In this document: in pieces, positions 1 through 8,382 of the stretch
How the letters are laid out: the number at the start of each line of letters is the position of its first letter
How positions within the stretch are numbered: position 1 is the stretch's first letter
Assembly: GCA_016713435.1 (NCBI GenBank)
Contig: JADJPD010000030.1
Location: forward strand, 17,944 to 81,943
Direction of reading: 5' to 3'
DNA length: 64,000 bases
Source of the DNA: Gemmatimonadota bacterium
GTDB taxonomy: Bacteria; Gemmatimonadota; Gemmatimonadetes; Gemmatimonadales; GWC2-71-9
The notes under the pieces: model-generated
The model's database searches: none
What the model was told of the DNA's origin: nothing
The model's input: only the letters and a program-made list of their open reading frames with translations
Position numbers and translations under genes: made by a program

Positions 1-1044
1 ATCAAGCAGCTCGGCACCAACGGCGGCGGTTTCTTCAATGCCAATGCCGCCCACCCGTTCGAGAACCCCACGCCGTTCACCAACTTCCTGTCGATGCTGG
101 CCATCCTGGTGATCCCCGACGGCCTGGTCTGGGCCTTCGGGGACATGGTGGGCAACCGCCGCCACGGCTGGACCATCTGGGCCGCCATGACGGTGCTGCT
201 CCTGCTGGGGGTGGGTACGGCCTACTGGGCCGAGGGGCGGGGCAACCCGATCCACGCGGAGCGCGGCGTGGCGGTGGTGCCGACGGCGTTCCAGCCGGGC
301 GGCAACATGGAAGGGAAGGAAGTGCGCTTCGGCCTCGCCAACTCGGCGCTGTACGCGACGGTCACCACCGCCGCGAGCTGCGGCGCCGTCAACTCCATGC
401 ACGACAGCTTCACCCCGCTCGGCGGGCTGGTCCCGCTGGTCAACATGCAGCTGGGCGAGGTGATCTTCGGCGGCGTCGGGGCCGGGTTGTACGGCGCGCT
501 GGTGATGGTGGTGCTCACGGTCTTCCTGGCCGGCCTCATGGTAGGACGCACCCCGATGTACCTGGGCAAGCGCCTGCGCAGCCGCGAGGTGCAGGCCGTC
601 ATGGTCTACGTGCTGGCGTTCCCGGCCGTGGTGCTGCCGCTCACGGCGCTCTCGGCGCTGGTGGGCCCGGGGCTGGCCGGCCTCAACAACGGCGGCCCGC
701 ACGGCCTGTCGGAGATCCTCTACGCCTTCACCTCCACGGCGGCCAACAACGGCAGCGCCTTCGCGGGGCTGACCGGCTCCACCTACTGGTACAACACCCT
801 CTTCGGGATCGCGACGCTGGCCGGGCGCTTCGTGCTCATCGTGCCGGTGCTGGCCCTGGCGGGGTTCCTCGGGGAGCAGAAGGCGGCCGCCACGGACGCC
901 GGGACCTTCCCGGTGTCGGGCGTCCTCTTCGCCACGCTGCTCATCGGGGTGATCGTCATCGTGGGCGCCCTCACCTACTTCCCGGCGCTGGCCCTTGGGC
1001 CGGTGGCCGAGCACTTCGTGATGCAGGCGGGAGGCCTGTTCTGA
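1..1044 (+). CDS. kdpA: KdpA, potassium-binding subunit of the Kdp K+-ATPase (5' truncated)
   Basis: Membrane subunit that forms the K+ selectivity pathway of the high-affinity KdpFABC pump. Frame 1 is open from the first base, so the gene enters from outside the window; only the last 347 residues are present of a protein usually 560-600 long. The visible part opens with the conserved filter segment QLGTNGGGFFNAN and NPTPFTNF, and later has NNNGSAFAGL-type filter sequence (STAANNGSAFAGLT), with hydrophobic helices between and a final helix near the stop. The stop overlaps the kdpB start in the string TGATG, so the two are translationally coupled. An internal ATG at 94 is not the start. Identity is secure. 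Confidence 0.96.
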   Translation: MKQLGTNGGGFFNANAAHPFENPTPFTNFLSMLAILVIPDGLVWAFGDMVGNRRHGWTIWAAMTVLLLLGVGTAYWAEGRGNPIHAERGVAVVPTAFQPGGNMEGKEVRFGLANSALYATVTTAASCGAVNSMHDSFTPLGGLVPLVNMQLGEVIFGGVGAGLYGALVMVVLTVFLAGLMVGRTPMYLGKRLRSREVQAVMVYVLAFPAVVLPLTALSALVGPGLAGLNNGGPHGLSEILYAFTSTAANNGSAFAGLTGSTYWYNTLFGIATLAGRFVLIVPVLALAGFLGEQKAAATDAGTFPVSGVLFATLLIGVIVIVGALTYFPALALGPVAEHFVMQAGGLF

Positions 1045-3113
1045 TGTCGCACACTCCACGTCCGCTCTTCGACCGCGCGCTGGTGCGCCGGGCGCTCCGC
1101 GAGTCGTTCCACAAGCTGGACCCGCGGCTCCAGGCGCGGAACCCGGTGATGTTCGTGGTGCTCATCGGCAGCGCCGTCACCACGCTGGTGCTGGTGCTCA
1201 ACCTGGCCCGCGGCACCGGGCACTGGGGCTTCGAGCTGCAGCTGGCGCTCTGGCTCTGGTTCACGGTCCTGTTCGCCAACTTCGCGGAGGCCATGGCGGA
1301 GGGGCGGGGCAAGGCGCAGGCGGAGGCCCTCCGCGGCACCCGCGAGGCGATGCGGGCCAAGCGGCTGCAGAATCCCGACGACATGACCACGAGCGAGTTC
1401 GTCTTTGCCACCCAGCTCCGGGCCGGCGACGTGGTCGTCGTCAAGGCGGACGAGCTGATCCCCGCCGACGGCGAGGTGATCCGCGGCGTGGCCTCCGTCA
1501 ATGAGGCCGCCATCACCGGCGAGAGCGCTCCCGTGATCCGCGAGTCGGGTGGCGACCGCTCGGCCGTCACCGGCGGCACCCGGGTGCTGAGCGACTGGCT
1601 GGTCATCCGCGTGACCGCCAACCCCGGCGAGACGTTCATCGACCGGATGATCGCGCTGGTGGAGGGCGCCAGCCGGCAGAAGACCCCGAACGAGGTCGCG
1701 CTCACCATCCTGCTCGCCGGGCTCACGCTGGTCTTCCTGCTGGCGGTGGCCACGCTCCTGCCCTTTGCGCGCTACAGCGGCGGTGACGTGTCGCTCCCCG
1801 TGCTCATCGCGCTGCTCGTCTGCCTCATCCCCACCACCATCGGCGGCCTGCTCTCCGCCATCGGCATCGCGGGGATGGACCGGCTGCTGCAGCAGAACGT
1901 CATCGCCACGAGCGGGCGCGCGGTGGAGGCGGCGGGGGACGTCAACACGCTCCTCCTCGACAAGACCGGCACCATCACCCTGGGCAACCGCCAGGCGGTG
2001 GCGTTCCTCCCCGCGCCCGGCGTCACCGAGCAGGAGCTGGCCGACCGGGCCCAGCTCGCCTCGCTCCCCGACGAGACGCCCGAAGGCCGGAGCATCGTGG
2101 TCCTCGCCAAGACCCGCTTCGGCCTCCGCGAGCGCCACGCGCAGGGCGACGGCGACGGCGCCGCGCTCCACTTCGTGCCCTTCAGCGCGGCCACCCGCAT
2201 GAGCGGGGTGGACCAGGACGGCACCCAGATCCGCAAGGGCGCCTCCGACGCCATCCTGGCCTGGGTGGGGACGCAGGGCGGCCAGCACCTGGCCGAGGTG
2301 AAGGAGCTGGTGAGCACCGTGGCCCGCGGCGGCGGCACCCCGCTCGTGGTGGCCTGCCAGGAGGCGGGCCACGCGCGGCTCCTCGGCGTGGTGCACCTCA
2401 AGGACGTGGTGAAGGGCGGCATCAAGGAGCGCTTCGGGCGGCTCCGCGCCATGGGCATCCGCACCGTGATGATCACGGGCGACAACCCGCTCACCGCCGC
2501 CGCCATCGCCGCCGAGGCGGGCGTGGACGACTACCTGGCCGAGGCCACGCCGGAGCAGAAGCTGGCGCTCATCCGCCAGGAGCAGTCCGGCGGCCGCCTG
2601 GTGGCCATGACCGGCGACGGCACCAACGACGCGCCCGCGCTGGCGCAGGCGGACGTGGGCGTGGCCATGAACACCGGCACCCAGGCCGCGCGCGAGGCCG
2701 GCAACATGGTGGACCTCGACAGCAATCCCACCAAGCTCATCGAGGTGGTGGAGATCGGGAAGCAGCTGCTGATGACGCGCGGTGCCCTGACCACCTTCAG
2801 CGTGGCCAACGACGTGGCCAAGTACTTCGCCATCATCCCGGCCATGTTCGTGGCCACGTACCCGCCGCTCGCCGCGCTCAACATCATGCGGCTGGCGAGC
2901 CCCGAATCCGCCATCCTGAGCAGCGTCATCTTCAACGCGCTCATCATCGTGGCGCTGATCCCGCTGGCGCTCCGCGGCGTGACGTACCGGCCCGCGCCCG
3001 CCGTGGTGATCCTGCGCAGGAACCTGCTGGTCTACGGGCTCGGCGGGCTCCTGGTCCCGTTCGTGGGGATCAAGCTCATCGACATCCTGGTCACCGCCCT
3101 GAGGCTCGCCTGA
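1044..3113 (+). CDS. kdpB: KdpB, catalytic P-type ATPase subunit
   Basis: ATP-hydrolysing subunit of the Kdp potassium pump in the inner membrane. The 689 residues match the usual family length. The actuator motif is AITGESAPV, the phosphorylated aspartate is D306 in DKTGTIT, and the hinge motif is TGDGTNDAPAL. Hydrophobic segments flank these as expected (about residues 35-75, 215-275 and the last 110 residues). It starts at ATG 1044 one base inside the kdpA stop and ends two bases before kdpC, so it is the second gene of a tight kdpABC operon. Nothing essential is missing. Confidence 0.97.
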   Translation: MSHTPRPLFDRALVRRALRESFHKLDPRLQARNPVMFVVLIGSAVTTLVLVLNLARGTGHWGFELQLALWLWFTVLFANFAEAMAEGRGKAQAEALRGTREAMRAKRLQNPDDMTTSEFVFATQLRAGDVVVVKADELIPADGEVIRGVASVNEAAITGESAPVIRESGGDRSAVTGGTRVLSDWLVIRVTANPGETFIDRMIALVEGASRQKTPNEVALTILLAGLTLVFLLAVATLLPFARYSGGDVSLPVLIALLVCLIPTTIGGLLSAIGIAGMDRLLQQNVIATSGRAVEAAGDVNTLLLDKTGTITLGNRQAVAFLPAPGVTEQELADRAQLASLPDETPEGRSIVVLAKTRFGLRERHAQGDGDGAALHFVPFSAATRMSGVDQDGTQIRKGASDAILAWVGTQGGQHLAEVKELVSTVARGGGTPLVVACQEAGHARLLGVVHLKDVVKGGIKERFGRLRAMGIRTVMITGDNPLTAAAIAAEAGVDDYLAEATPEQKLALIRQEQSGGRLVAMTGDGTNDAPALAQADVGVAMNTGTQAAREAGNMVDLDSNPTKLIEVVEIGKQLLMTRGALTTFSVANDVAKYFAIIPAMFVATYPPLAALNIMRLASPESAILSSVIFNALIIVALIPLALRGVTYRPAPAVVILRRNLLVYGLGGLLVPFVGIKLIDILVTALRLA

Positions 3114-3114
3114 C

Positions 3115-3727
3115 ATGCTCCGCCAGCTTCGACCCGCCATCGTCCTGACGCTCCTGCTGGCAGTGCTCACCGGCCTCCTGTATCCCGCCGCGGTGACGGG
3201 GCTCGCCGCGGTGCTCTTTCCCGCGCACGCGCACGGCTCGCTGCTGGTGCGGGATGGGCAGGTGGTGGGCAGCACCCTGATCGGCCAGGGCTTCAGCGGC
3301 CCGGGCTACTTCCACCCGCGGCCGTCCGCGGCCGGCGCCGGCTACGATGCCGGCGCCTCCGCGGGCCGCAACAAGGGCCCCACGGACCGCAAGCTCGCCG
3401 ACACGCTGCTGCCCGCCGCGATCGAGCAGGTGGTCCAGGCGCAGGACGGCGCCGGTGCGCGGCCAGGTCCCCTCCGACCTGGTCACCGCCTCCGGGTCCG
3501 GCCTCGACCCGCACCTCTCGCCGGCCAGCGCCTACCTGCAGGTGGCGCGGGTGGCCCGGGAGCGCGGACTCGACAGCGCCCGGGTCCGCGCCCTCGTGGA
3601 CGCCCACGTGGAGCACCGCCAGCTCGGCTTCCTCGGCGACCCGCGCGTGAACGTCCTGCTCCTCAACCTGGCCCTCGACAGCGTGGCGCCCCCAGCCCAC
3701 CCTAGTGCGGCAGGGCCGGAGCATTAG
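3115..3727 (+). CDS. kdpC: KdpC, K+-ATPase assembly subunit, frame broken
   Basis: Single-span accessory subunit of the Kdp pump. The first frame from ATG 3115 gives an N-terminal membrane helix and GPGYFHPRPSA, up to about EQVVQAQDG. The family signature VPSDLVTASGSGLDPH then continues in the +1 frame and runs to a stop at 3727, ending ALDSVAPPAH. The change of frame lies at about 3445-3457, where one base must be skipped (or two are missing). Joined, the protein is about 203 residues, normal for KdpC. Either a sequencing indel or a true inactivating mutation is possible. The intact kdpB, kdpD and kdpE around it make an error the likelier explanation. Confidence 0.9.
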
Positions 3728-3769
3728 GTTCCGGGACGTGGCCCCGCGCCGCCCCATCCCGGACTTCCT

Positions 3770-6475
3770 GTGACCGATCCGCGTCCCGATCCCGACCGCC
3801 TCCTCCGCCTGCTGCAGGCGGAGGAGGCGCGCGCGTCGCGTGGGCGGCTCAAGATCTTCTTCGGGGCCACGCCCGGCGTGGGGAAGACCTACGCCATGCT
3901 GCAGGCGGGCCATGCCCCCCTGGCCCAGGGAATTGACGTGGTGGTGGGGATCGTCGAGACCCACGGGCGCGCGGAAACGGCGCAGCTGGTCAAGGGGCTG
4001 GAGGTGGTGCCACGCCGCACCGTGGAGTATCGCGGCACCACCCTCGAGGAGCTGGACCTCGACGCGGCGCTTGCCCGGCATCCCGCGCTGATCCTCGTGG
4101 ACGAGCTGGCACACAGTAACGCCCCCGGGTCCCGCCACGCCAAGCGGTGGCAGGACGTGGAGGAGCTCCGCGCCGCCGGCATCGACGTCTACACCACCGT
4201 CAACGTCCAGCACCTCGAGAGCCTGAACGACGTCGTGGCGCAGATCACGGGCGTCCGCGTCCGCGAGACCATCCCCGACGCCGTGCTCGAGGGCGCCGAC
4301 GAGATCGAGGTGGTGGACGTCTCCGCCGACGTGCTCCAGCAGCGGCTCCGCGAGGGCAAGGTCTACGTCCCGGAGCAGGCCGAGCGCGCCCTCGAGGGCT
4401 TCTTCCGCCGCGGCAACCTCATCGCCCTGCGGGAACTGGCGCTCCGGCGCACCGCCGAGCGGGTGGACGCGCAGATGCGCGGCTACATGGTGGAGCGGGG
4501 CATCACCGGCACCTGGGCCGCCGGGGAGCGCGTCCTCACCTGCCTCGGCTCCGGCGGCGATCCCGCGCGGCTGGTCCGCGCCGGCTGGCGCATCGCCGAC
4601 CGCCTCGGCGCGCCCCACGTGGCGCTCCACGTGGAGGCGCCAGGCCGCACCGAACGCCCCGCGGAGCGCGAGCGGATCCTCCACGCCCTCACGCTCGCCG
4701 AGCAGCTCGGCGGCCAGTCGGTGGTGGTGACGGGGGAGCGTGCGGAGGAGGAGATCCTTGCCTATGCCCGCGCCCACAACGTCACCCGCCTGGTCCTCGG
4801 CAGCCCGCGTGCCCGCCCCTGGTGGTGGCCGGGCGGCTCGCCGGTGGAGCGGCTGCTCGGCCGCGCGGGCGGGCTCGATCTGCACGTCATCTCCACCCCG
4901 GGCACGGAATCGGTCCCCGCCGGCCTGCCACTGCCCGCGCCGAGCGCCCGTCCCCGGGACTATGCCCTCGCCGCGCTGGTCCCGATCGCCATCACGGCCG
5001 CCCTGCTGCCCCTCCGCGGCGTGATGACCACCGTGGACGTGGCCATGATCTACCTGCTCGGCGTGGTGCTGGTGGCCTCGCGGATGTCCCGCGCACCGAG
5101 CGCGGCGGCCTCCGTGCTCGGCATCGTCCTGTTCGACGTGCTGTTCGTCCCGCCGTACGGCACGCTCGCGGTGTCGGACGTGCGCTTCGTGCTCACGTTT
5201 ACGGTGATGCTGGTGGTGGCGCTGGTGATGGGCACGCTCACCGGGCGGGTGCGGCGACAGGCGCAGGCGGCGCGCACGCGGGAGCGCACCACCGCCACGC
5301 TGTATGCCTTGAGCCGCGACCTGGCGGCCGCGCGGCAGCGCGGCGGCCTCGCACGGGTGCTGCTCCGCCACCTGCACGACCTCTTCGGCGGCGCCGTGAT
5401 GCTCTACCTGCCCGACGACCATGGGGTGCTCGAGCTGGTGGCCCGCCTTCCCGACCAGCATCTCGGCGACCTGGCCAAGGAGCACGCGGTGGCCACGTGG
5501 GCCTTCGAGCAGGGGCAGGCCGCAGGGCTGGGCACCGCCACGCTGCCCGCCGCCGAGGCGCTCTACGTCCCGCTCGCCACGCCGGGCCTCCGGCTCGGCG
5601 CCGTGGGGATCCGGCCCGACCCGGCGGGGCGGTTCGCCGACCCCGACCAGCGCCACCTGCTCGAGGCCATGATCGGCCAGGCGGCGGTGGCGCTCGAGCG
5701 CACCGACATCGCCGACCAGGCCCGCCGGGTGCACCTGCTCGCCGAGACGGAGCACCTGCGGACCGCCCTCCTCTCCTCGCTCTCGCACGACCTCCGCACC
5801 CCCCTTGGCGTCATCGAGGGCGCGGCGAGCGCCCTGCTCGAGGAGGGGGAGAAGCCCGCCGACGTCCGGCGCGAGCTCGCCGCCTCGGTGCTGGAGGAAT
5901 CGCTGCGCATGAACCGCCTCGTGGCCGACCTCCTGGCCATGGTGCGGCTGGAGAGCGGGGAGCTGACGGTCAAGCGCGAGTGGCACGTGCTGGCCGAGCT
6001 GGTGGGCGTGGCGCTCGGCCGCACCGAGGCCGCCCTCGCCGGCCGGCCGGTCCACGTGGAGCTGCCGGAGGACCTGCCGCTCGTCCCCGTGGACGAGGTG
6101 CTGGTGGAACAGGTGCTGGTGAACCTGCTCGAGAACGTGGCCAAGCACACGCCGGCCGGCACGCCGGTGGACATCCGTGCGGCCGCCCTGCCGGGCGCGG
6201 TGGAGGTGCAGGTGGCCGACCGCGGGCCGGGCCTGCCTGCCGGGATGGAGGGGCGTATCTTCGAGAAGTTCGAGCGGGCGGGGGCCGCCGCGGCGGGCGC
6301 GGGGCTCGGGCTCACCATCGCGCGAGGCATGATCATGGCGCACGGCGGGCGCATCCGCGCCGGGAACCGGCCCGGCGGCGGGGCGGTGTTCACCTTCACG
6401 CTGCCGATCGTCGGCACGCCGCCGGCCATGCCGCTCGACCCCGACCCGCTCCCCGCCCCGGAGCCCGCCGCATGA
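3770..6475 (+). CDS. kdpD: KdpD, sensor histidine kinase for potassium/turgor
   Basis: Membrane sensor kinase that phosphorylates KdpE. At 901 residues it has the full classical order. An N-terminal KdpD domain has Walker A GATPGVGKT (residues 32-40). A Usp-like domain follows (about 255-375), then a four-helix DUF4118 membrane block (about 400-490), a GAF-like region (about 515-650) and the kinase core with phosphoacceptor H673 in SHDLRTPLG. The ATPase boxes are NLLENVAKHTP, DRGPGLP and GAGLGLTIARG. The start is GTG at 3770; no better start is visible in the 42-base gap after kdpC. The stop overlaps kdpE by ATGA, so both are made together. Confidence 0.95.
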   Translation: MTDPRPDPDRLLRLLQAEEARASRGRLKIFFGATPGVGKTYAMLQAGHAPLAQGIDVVVGIVETHGRAETAQLVKGLEVVPRRTVEYRGTTLEELDLDAALARHPALILVDELAHSNAPGSRHAKRWQDVEELRAAGIDVYTTVNVQHLESLNDVVAQITGVRVRETIPDAVLEGADEIEVVDVSADVLQQRLREGKVYVPEQAERALEGFFRRGNLIALRELALRRTAERVDAQMRGYMVERGITGTWAAGERVLTCLGSGGDPARLVRAGWRIADRLGAPHVALHVEAPGRTERPAERERILHALTLAEQLGGQSVVVTGERAEEEILAYARAHNVTRLVLGSPRARPWWWPGGSPVERLLGRAGGLDLHVISTPGTESVPAGLPLPAPSARPRDYALAALVPIAITAALLPLRGVMTTVDVAMIYLLGVVLVASRMSRAPSAAASVLGIVLFDVLFVPPYGTLAVSDVRFVLTFTVMLVVALVMGTLTGRVRRQAQAARTRERTTATLYALSRDLAAARQRGGLARVLLRHLHDLFGGAVMLYLPDDHGVLELVARLPDQHLGDLAKEHAVATWAFEQGQAAGLGTATLPAAEALYVPLATPGLRLGAVGIRPDPAGRFADPDQRHLLEAMIGQAAVALERTDIADQARRVHLLAETEHLRTALLSSLSHDLRTPLGVIEGAASALLEEGEKPADVRRELAASVLEESLRMNRLVADLLAMVRLESGELTVKREWHVLAELVGVALGRTEAALAGRPVHVELPEDLPLVPVDEVLVEQVLVNLLENVAKHTPAGTPVDIRAAALPGAVEVQVADRGPGLPAGMEGRIFEKFERAGAAAAGAGLGLTIARGMIMAHGGRIRAGNRPGGGAVFTFTLPIVGTPPAMPLDPDPLPAPEPAA

Positions 6476-7182
6476 CCGACGCTTCCGGCGGCCCGGCCGC
6501 CACCGTCCTCCTCATCGAGGACGAGCCGCAGATCCGCCGCTTCCTCCGGTCCGCGCTGGCCGCAGGGCCGCTCACCCTCATCGAGGCCGGGACGGGGCGG
6601 GAGGGCCTGGCGCAGGCGGCGGGACGGAAGCCGGACGTGGTGCTCCTCGACCTCGGGCTCCCGGATCTGGACGGTCTCGACGTCACCCGGCAGCTGCGCG
6701 AGTGGAGCCCGGTGCCCATCATCGTGATCTCCGCCCGCGGCCGCGAGCAGGACAAGATCGACGCCCTCGACGCCGGGGCCGACGACTACCTCACCAAGCC
6801 CTTCTCCATCGGCGAGCTGCAGGCGCGGATCCGCGTGGCGCTCCGCCACGCCGCCGCCCGCGCCACCGACACCGGGGACCCGGTGTACGAGGCCCACGGC
6901 CTGCGCGTGGACCTGGCGAAGCGCGAGGTGACGCGCGACGGCGCGATGGTCCACCTGACGCCCACGGAATACCGCCTGCTCACCGCCCTGGTGAAGCACG
7001 CGGGGCGCGTCCTGACCCATCGCCAGCTGTTGCGGGAGGTGTGGGGGCCGGGCGCGCAGGAGCAGAGCCACTACCTGCGCGTCTACGTCAACCAGCTCCG
7101 CCAGAAGCTGGAGGCCGACGCCACGCGGCCGCAGCTGCTCAAGACGGAACCGGGCGTGGGGTACCGCTTCGCCGAGGGCTGA
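6472..7182 (+). CDS. kdpE: KdpE, OmpR-family response regulator
   Basis: Transcription factor phosphorylated by KdpD that normally activates the kdp operon. It has 236 residues: a receiver domain (about 11-125) with acidic pocket EDE (16-18), phosphoacceptor D60 in LLDLGLPD and the conserved lysine in LTKPFSIGEL. A winged-helix DNA-binding domain follows (about 140-234) with TPTEYRLLTALVKHAGRV and a recognition helix ending YLRVYVNQLRQKLE. ATG 6472 overlaps the kdpD stop by four bases. The order kdpABC-kdpDE places sensor and pump in one transcription unit. The next gene is convergent, only 13 bases away, with no obvious hairpin between them. Confidence 0.96.
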   Translation: MTDASGGPAATVLLIEDEPQIRRFLRSALAAGPLTLIEAGTGREGLAQAAGRKPDVVLLDLGLPDLDGLDVTRQLREWSPVPIIVISARGREQDKIDALDAGADDYLTKPFSIGELQARIRVALRHAAARATDTGDPVYEAHGLRVDLAKREVTRDGAMVHLTPTEYRLLTALVKHAGRVLTHRQLLREVWGPGAQEQSHYLRVYVNQLRQKLEADATRPQLLKTEPGVGYRFAEG

Positions 7183-7195
7183 GCCCGCCGGCGTC

Positions 7196-8257
7196 TCACG
7201 TCGTTGGCGTCACCCGCACCACGATCTTCCCCACGCTCGCCCGCGACTCCAAGTAGCGGTGCGCCGCCGCCATCTCCTCGAAGGCGAAGGTCCGCCCCAC
7301 CACCGGGCGGATCCCGTGCGTCTCCCCGAAGCTGCGGAGATCGGCCCAGAGCCGCGCCAGGCGCGGCCCATCACCCACGAGGTAGCCGAGGTGGGTGGCC
7401 AGCAGGCCGTGGGAACCGGTGGCCAGGGCGGAGATGCCGGCGCGCGGGATGTCGCGAAGGGTGCGGAGCCAGGAGACCGGGTTCCACCAGGCATAGTCGA
7501 GGCTCGCAAAGCCCGCCACCACCACTCGGCCGAACGGCGCCAGCACCGGCCAGGCCGAGCGGAAGACGTCGCCCCCAACCAGCTCCAGCACCACGTCGAA
7601 GCGCTCCGCGCCGGCCACTTCCCGGAGCCGGGCGCGAAAGTCCGCCGCGCGGTAGTTCACCGCCGCCTCCGCCCCGAGCTCGCGGATGAGCGCGAGCTTT
7701 TCCTCGCTCCCCGCAAGTCCCACCACCCGGCACCCGGCGCGCGACGCGATCTGGATGGCTGCCGTCCCCACGCCACCCGCCGCGGCCGTGACGAGCACGC
7801 GATCAGACGGCCGGAGCCGCGCCATCTCCATGAGCGCCACCCACGCCGTGGCATAGTTCACGGCCACGGCCGCGTTCTCCTCCACCGAGAAGCCCGTCAT
7901 CACCGGCAGCGCCTGCCGCTCGGGCACCACCACCGCCTCGGCGTAGCACCCGTACTGCGCCGCGACGATCACGGGCTCACCCACGCGCCGGCCGGTGACG
8001 CCGGCGCCGAGCGCATCGATGGTGCCCGTGGCCTCCATCCCGGGGATGTACGGCCGCTTCGGCGCCCAGCCGTAGAGCCCCTTCCGCGACAGCACCTCCG
8101 CCCAGTTGAGGCCGATGGCGTCCACGCGCACCCGCACCTGGCCGGCGCCGGGAACGGGGTCCGGCTGCGAGGTGAGCTGGAGGACGTCGGGGCCGCCGGA
8201 GCGGCGGAGGAGGAAGGCGCGCACGCGAGACCCCAGGGCTGGGTGTGGGCTGCTCAA
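7196..8257 (-). CDS. MDR-family NADPH:quinone reductase-like oxidoreductase
   Basis: Medium-chain dehydrogenase/reductase of 353 residues, of the zinc-free quinone oxidoreductase / VAT-1 branch. The N-terminal GroES-like half has GLNWAEVLSRKGLYG and PGMEATGTI; the second half is a Rossmann fold with the nucleotide motif AAAGGVGTAAIQIA. The cysteines and histidine that bind structural and catalytic zinc in alcohol dehydrogenases are absent, so a zinc-independent NAD(P)H enzyme acting on quinones or enones is expected. The exact substrate cannot be read from sequence. It stands alone, convergent with kdpE and divergent from the unknown gene at 8383, with 125 bases for both promoters. Start ATG at 8257. 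Confidence 0.85.
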   Translation of the reverse strand: MSSPHPALGSRVRAFLLRRSGGPDVLQLTSQPDPVPGAGQVRVRVDAIGLNWAEVLSRKGLYGWAPKRPYIPGMEATGTIDALGAGVTGRRVGEPVIVAAQYGCYAEAVVVPERQALPVMTGFSVEENAAVAVNYATAWVALMEMARLRPSDRVLVTAAAGGVGTAAIQIASRAGCRVVGLAGSEEKLALIRELGAEAAVNYRAADFRARLREVAGAERFDVVLELVGGDVFRSAWPVLAPFGRVVVAGFASLDYAWWNPVSWLRTLRDIPRAGISALATGSHGLLATHLGYLVGDGPRLARLWADLRSFGETHGIRPVVGRTFAFEEMAAAHRYLESRASVGKIVVRVTPTT

Positions 8258-8382
8258 GGTACCCGCCGCCCGGCCTCACGGGAATGTCACGACTGTGTAC
8301 TTCATGGGTTCTTCCGCCCCGCCTTCCTTGCTCCTTCAGGGAGCCCGACCTATTCGTGCAGCAGCCCCCACGATCCGGTTCC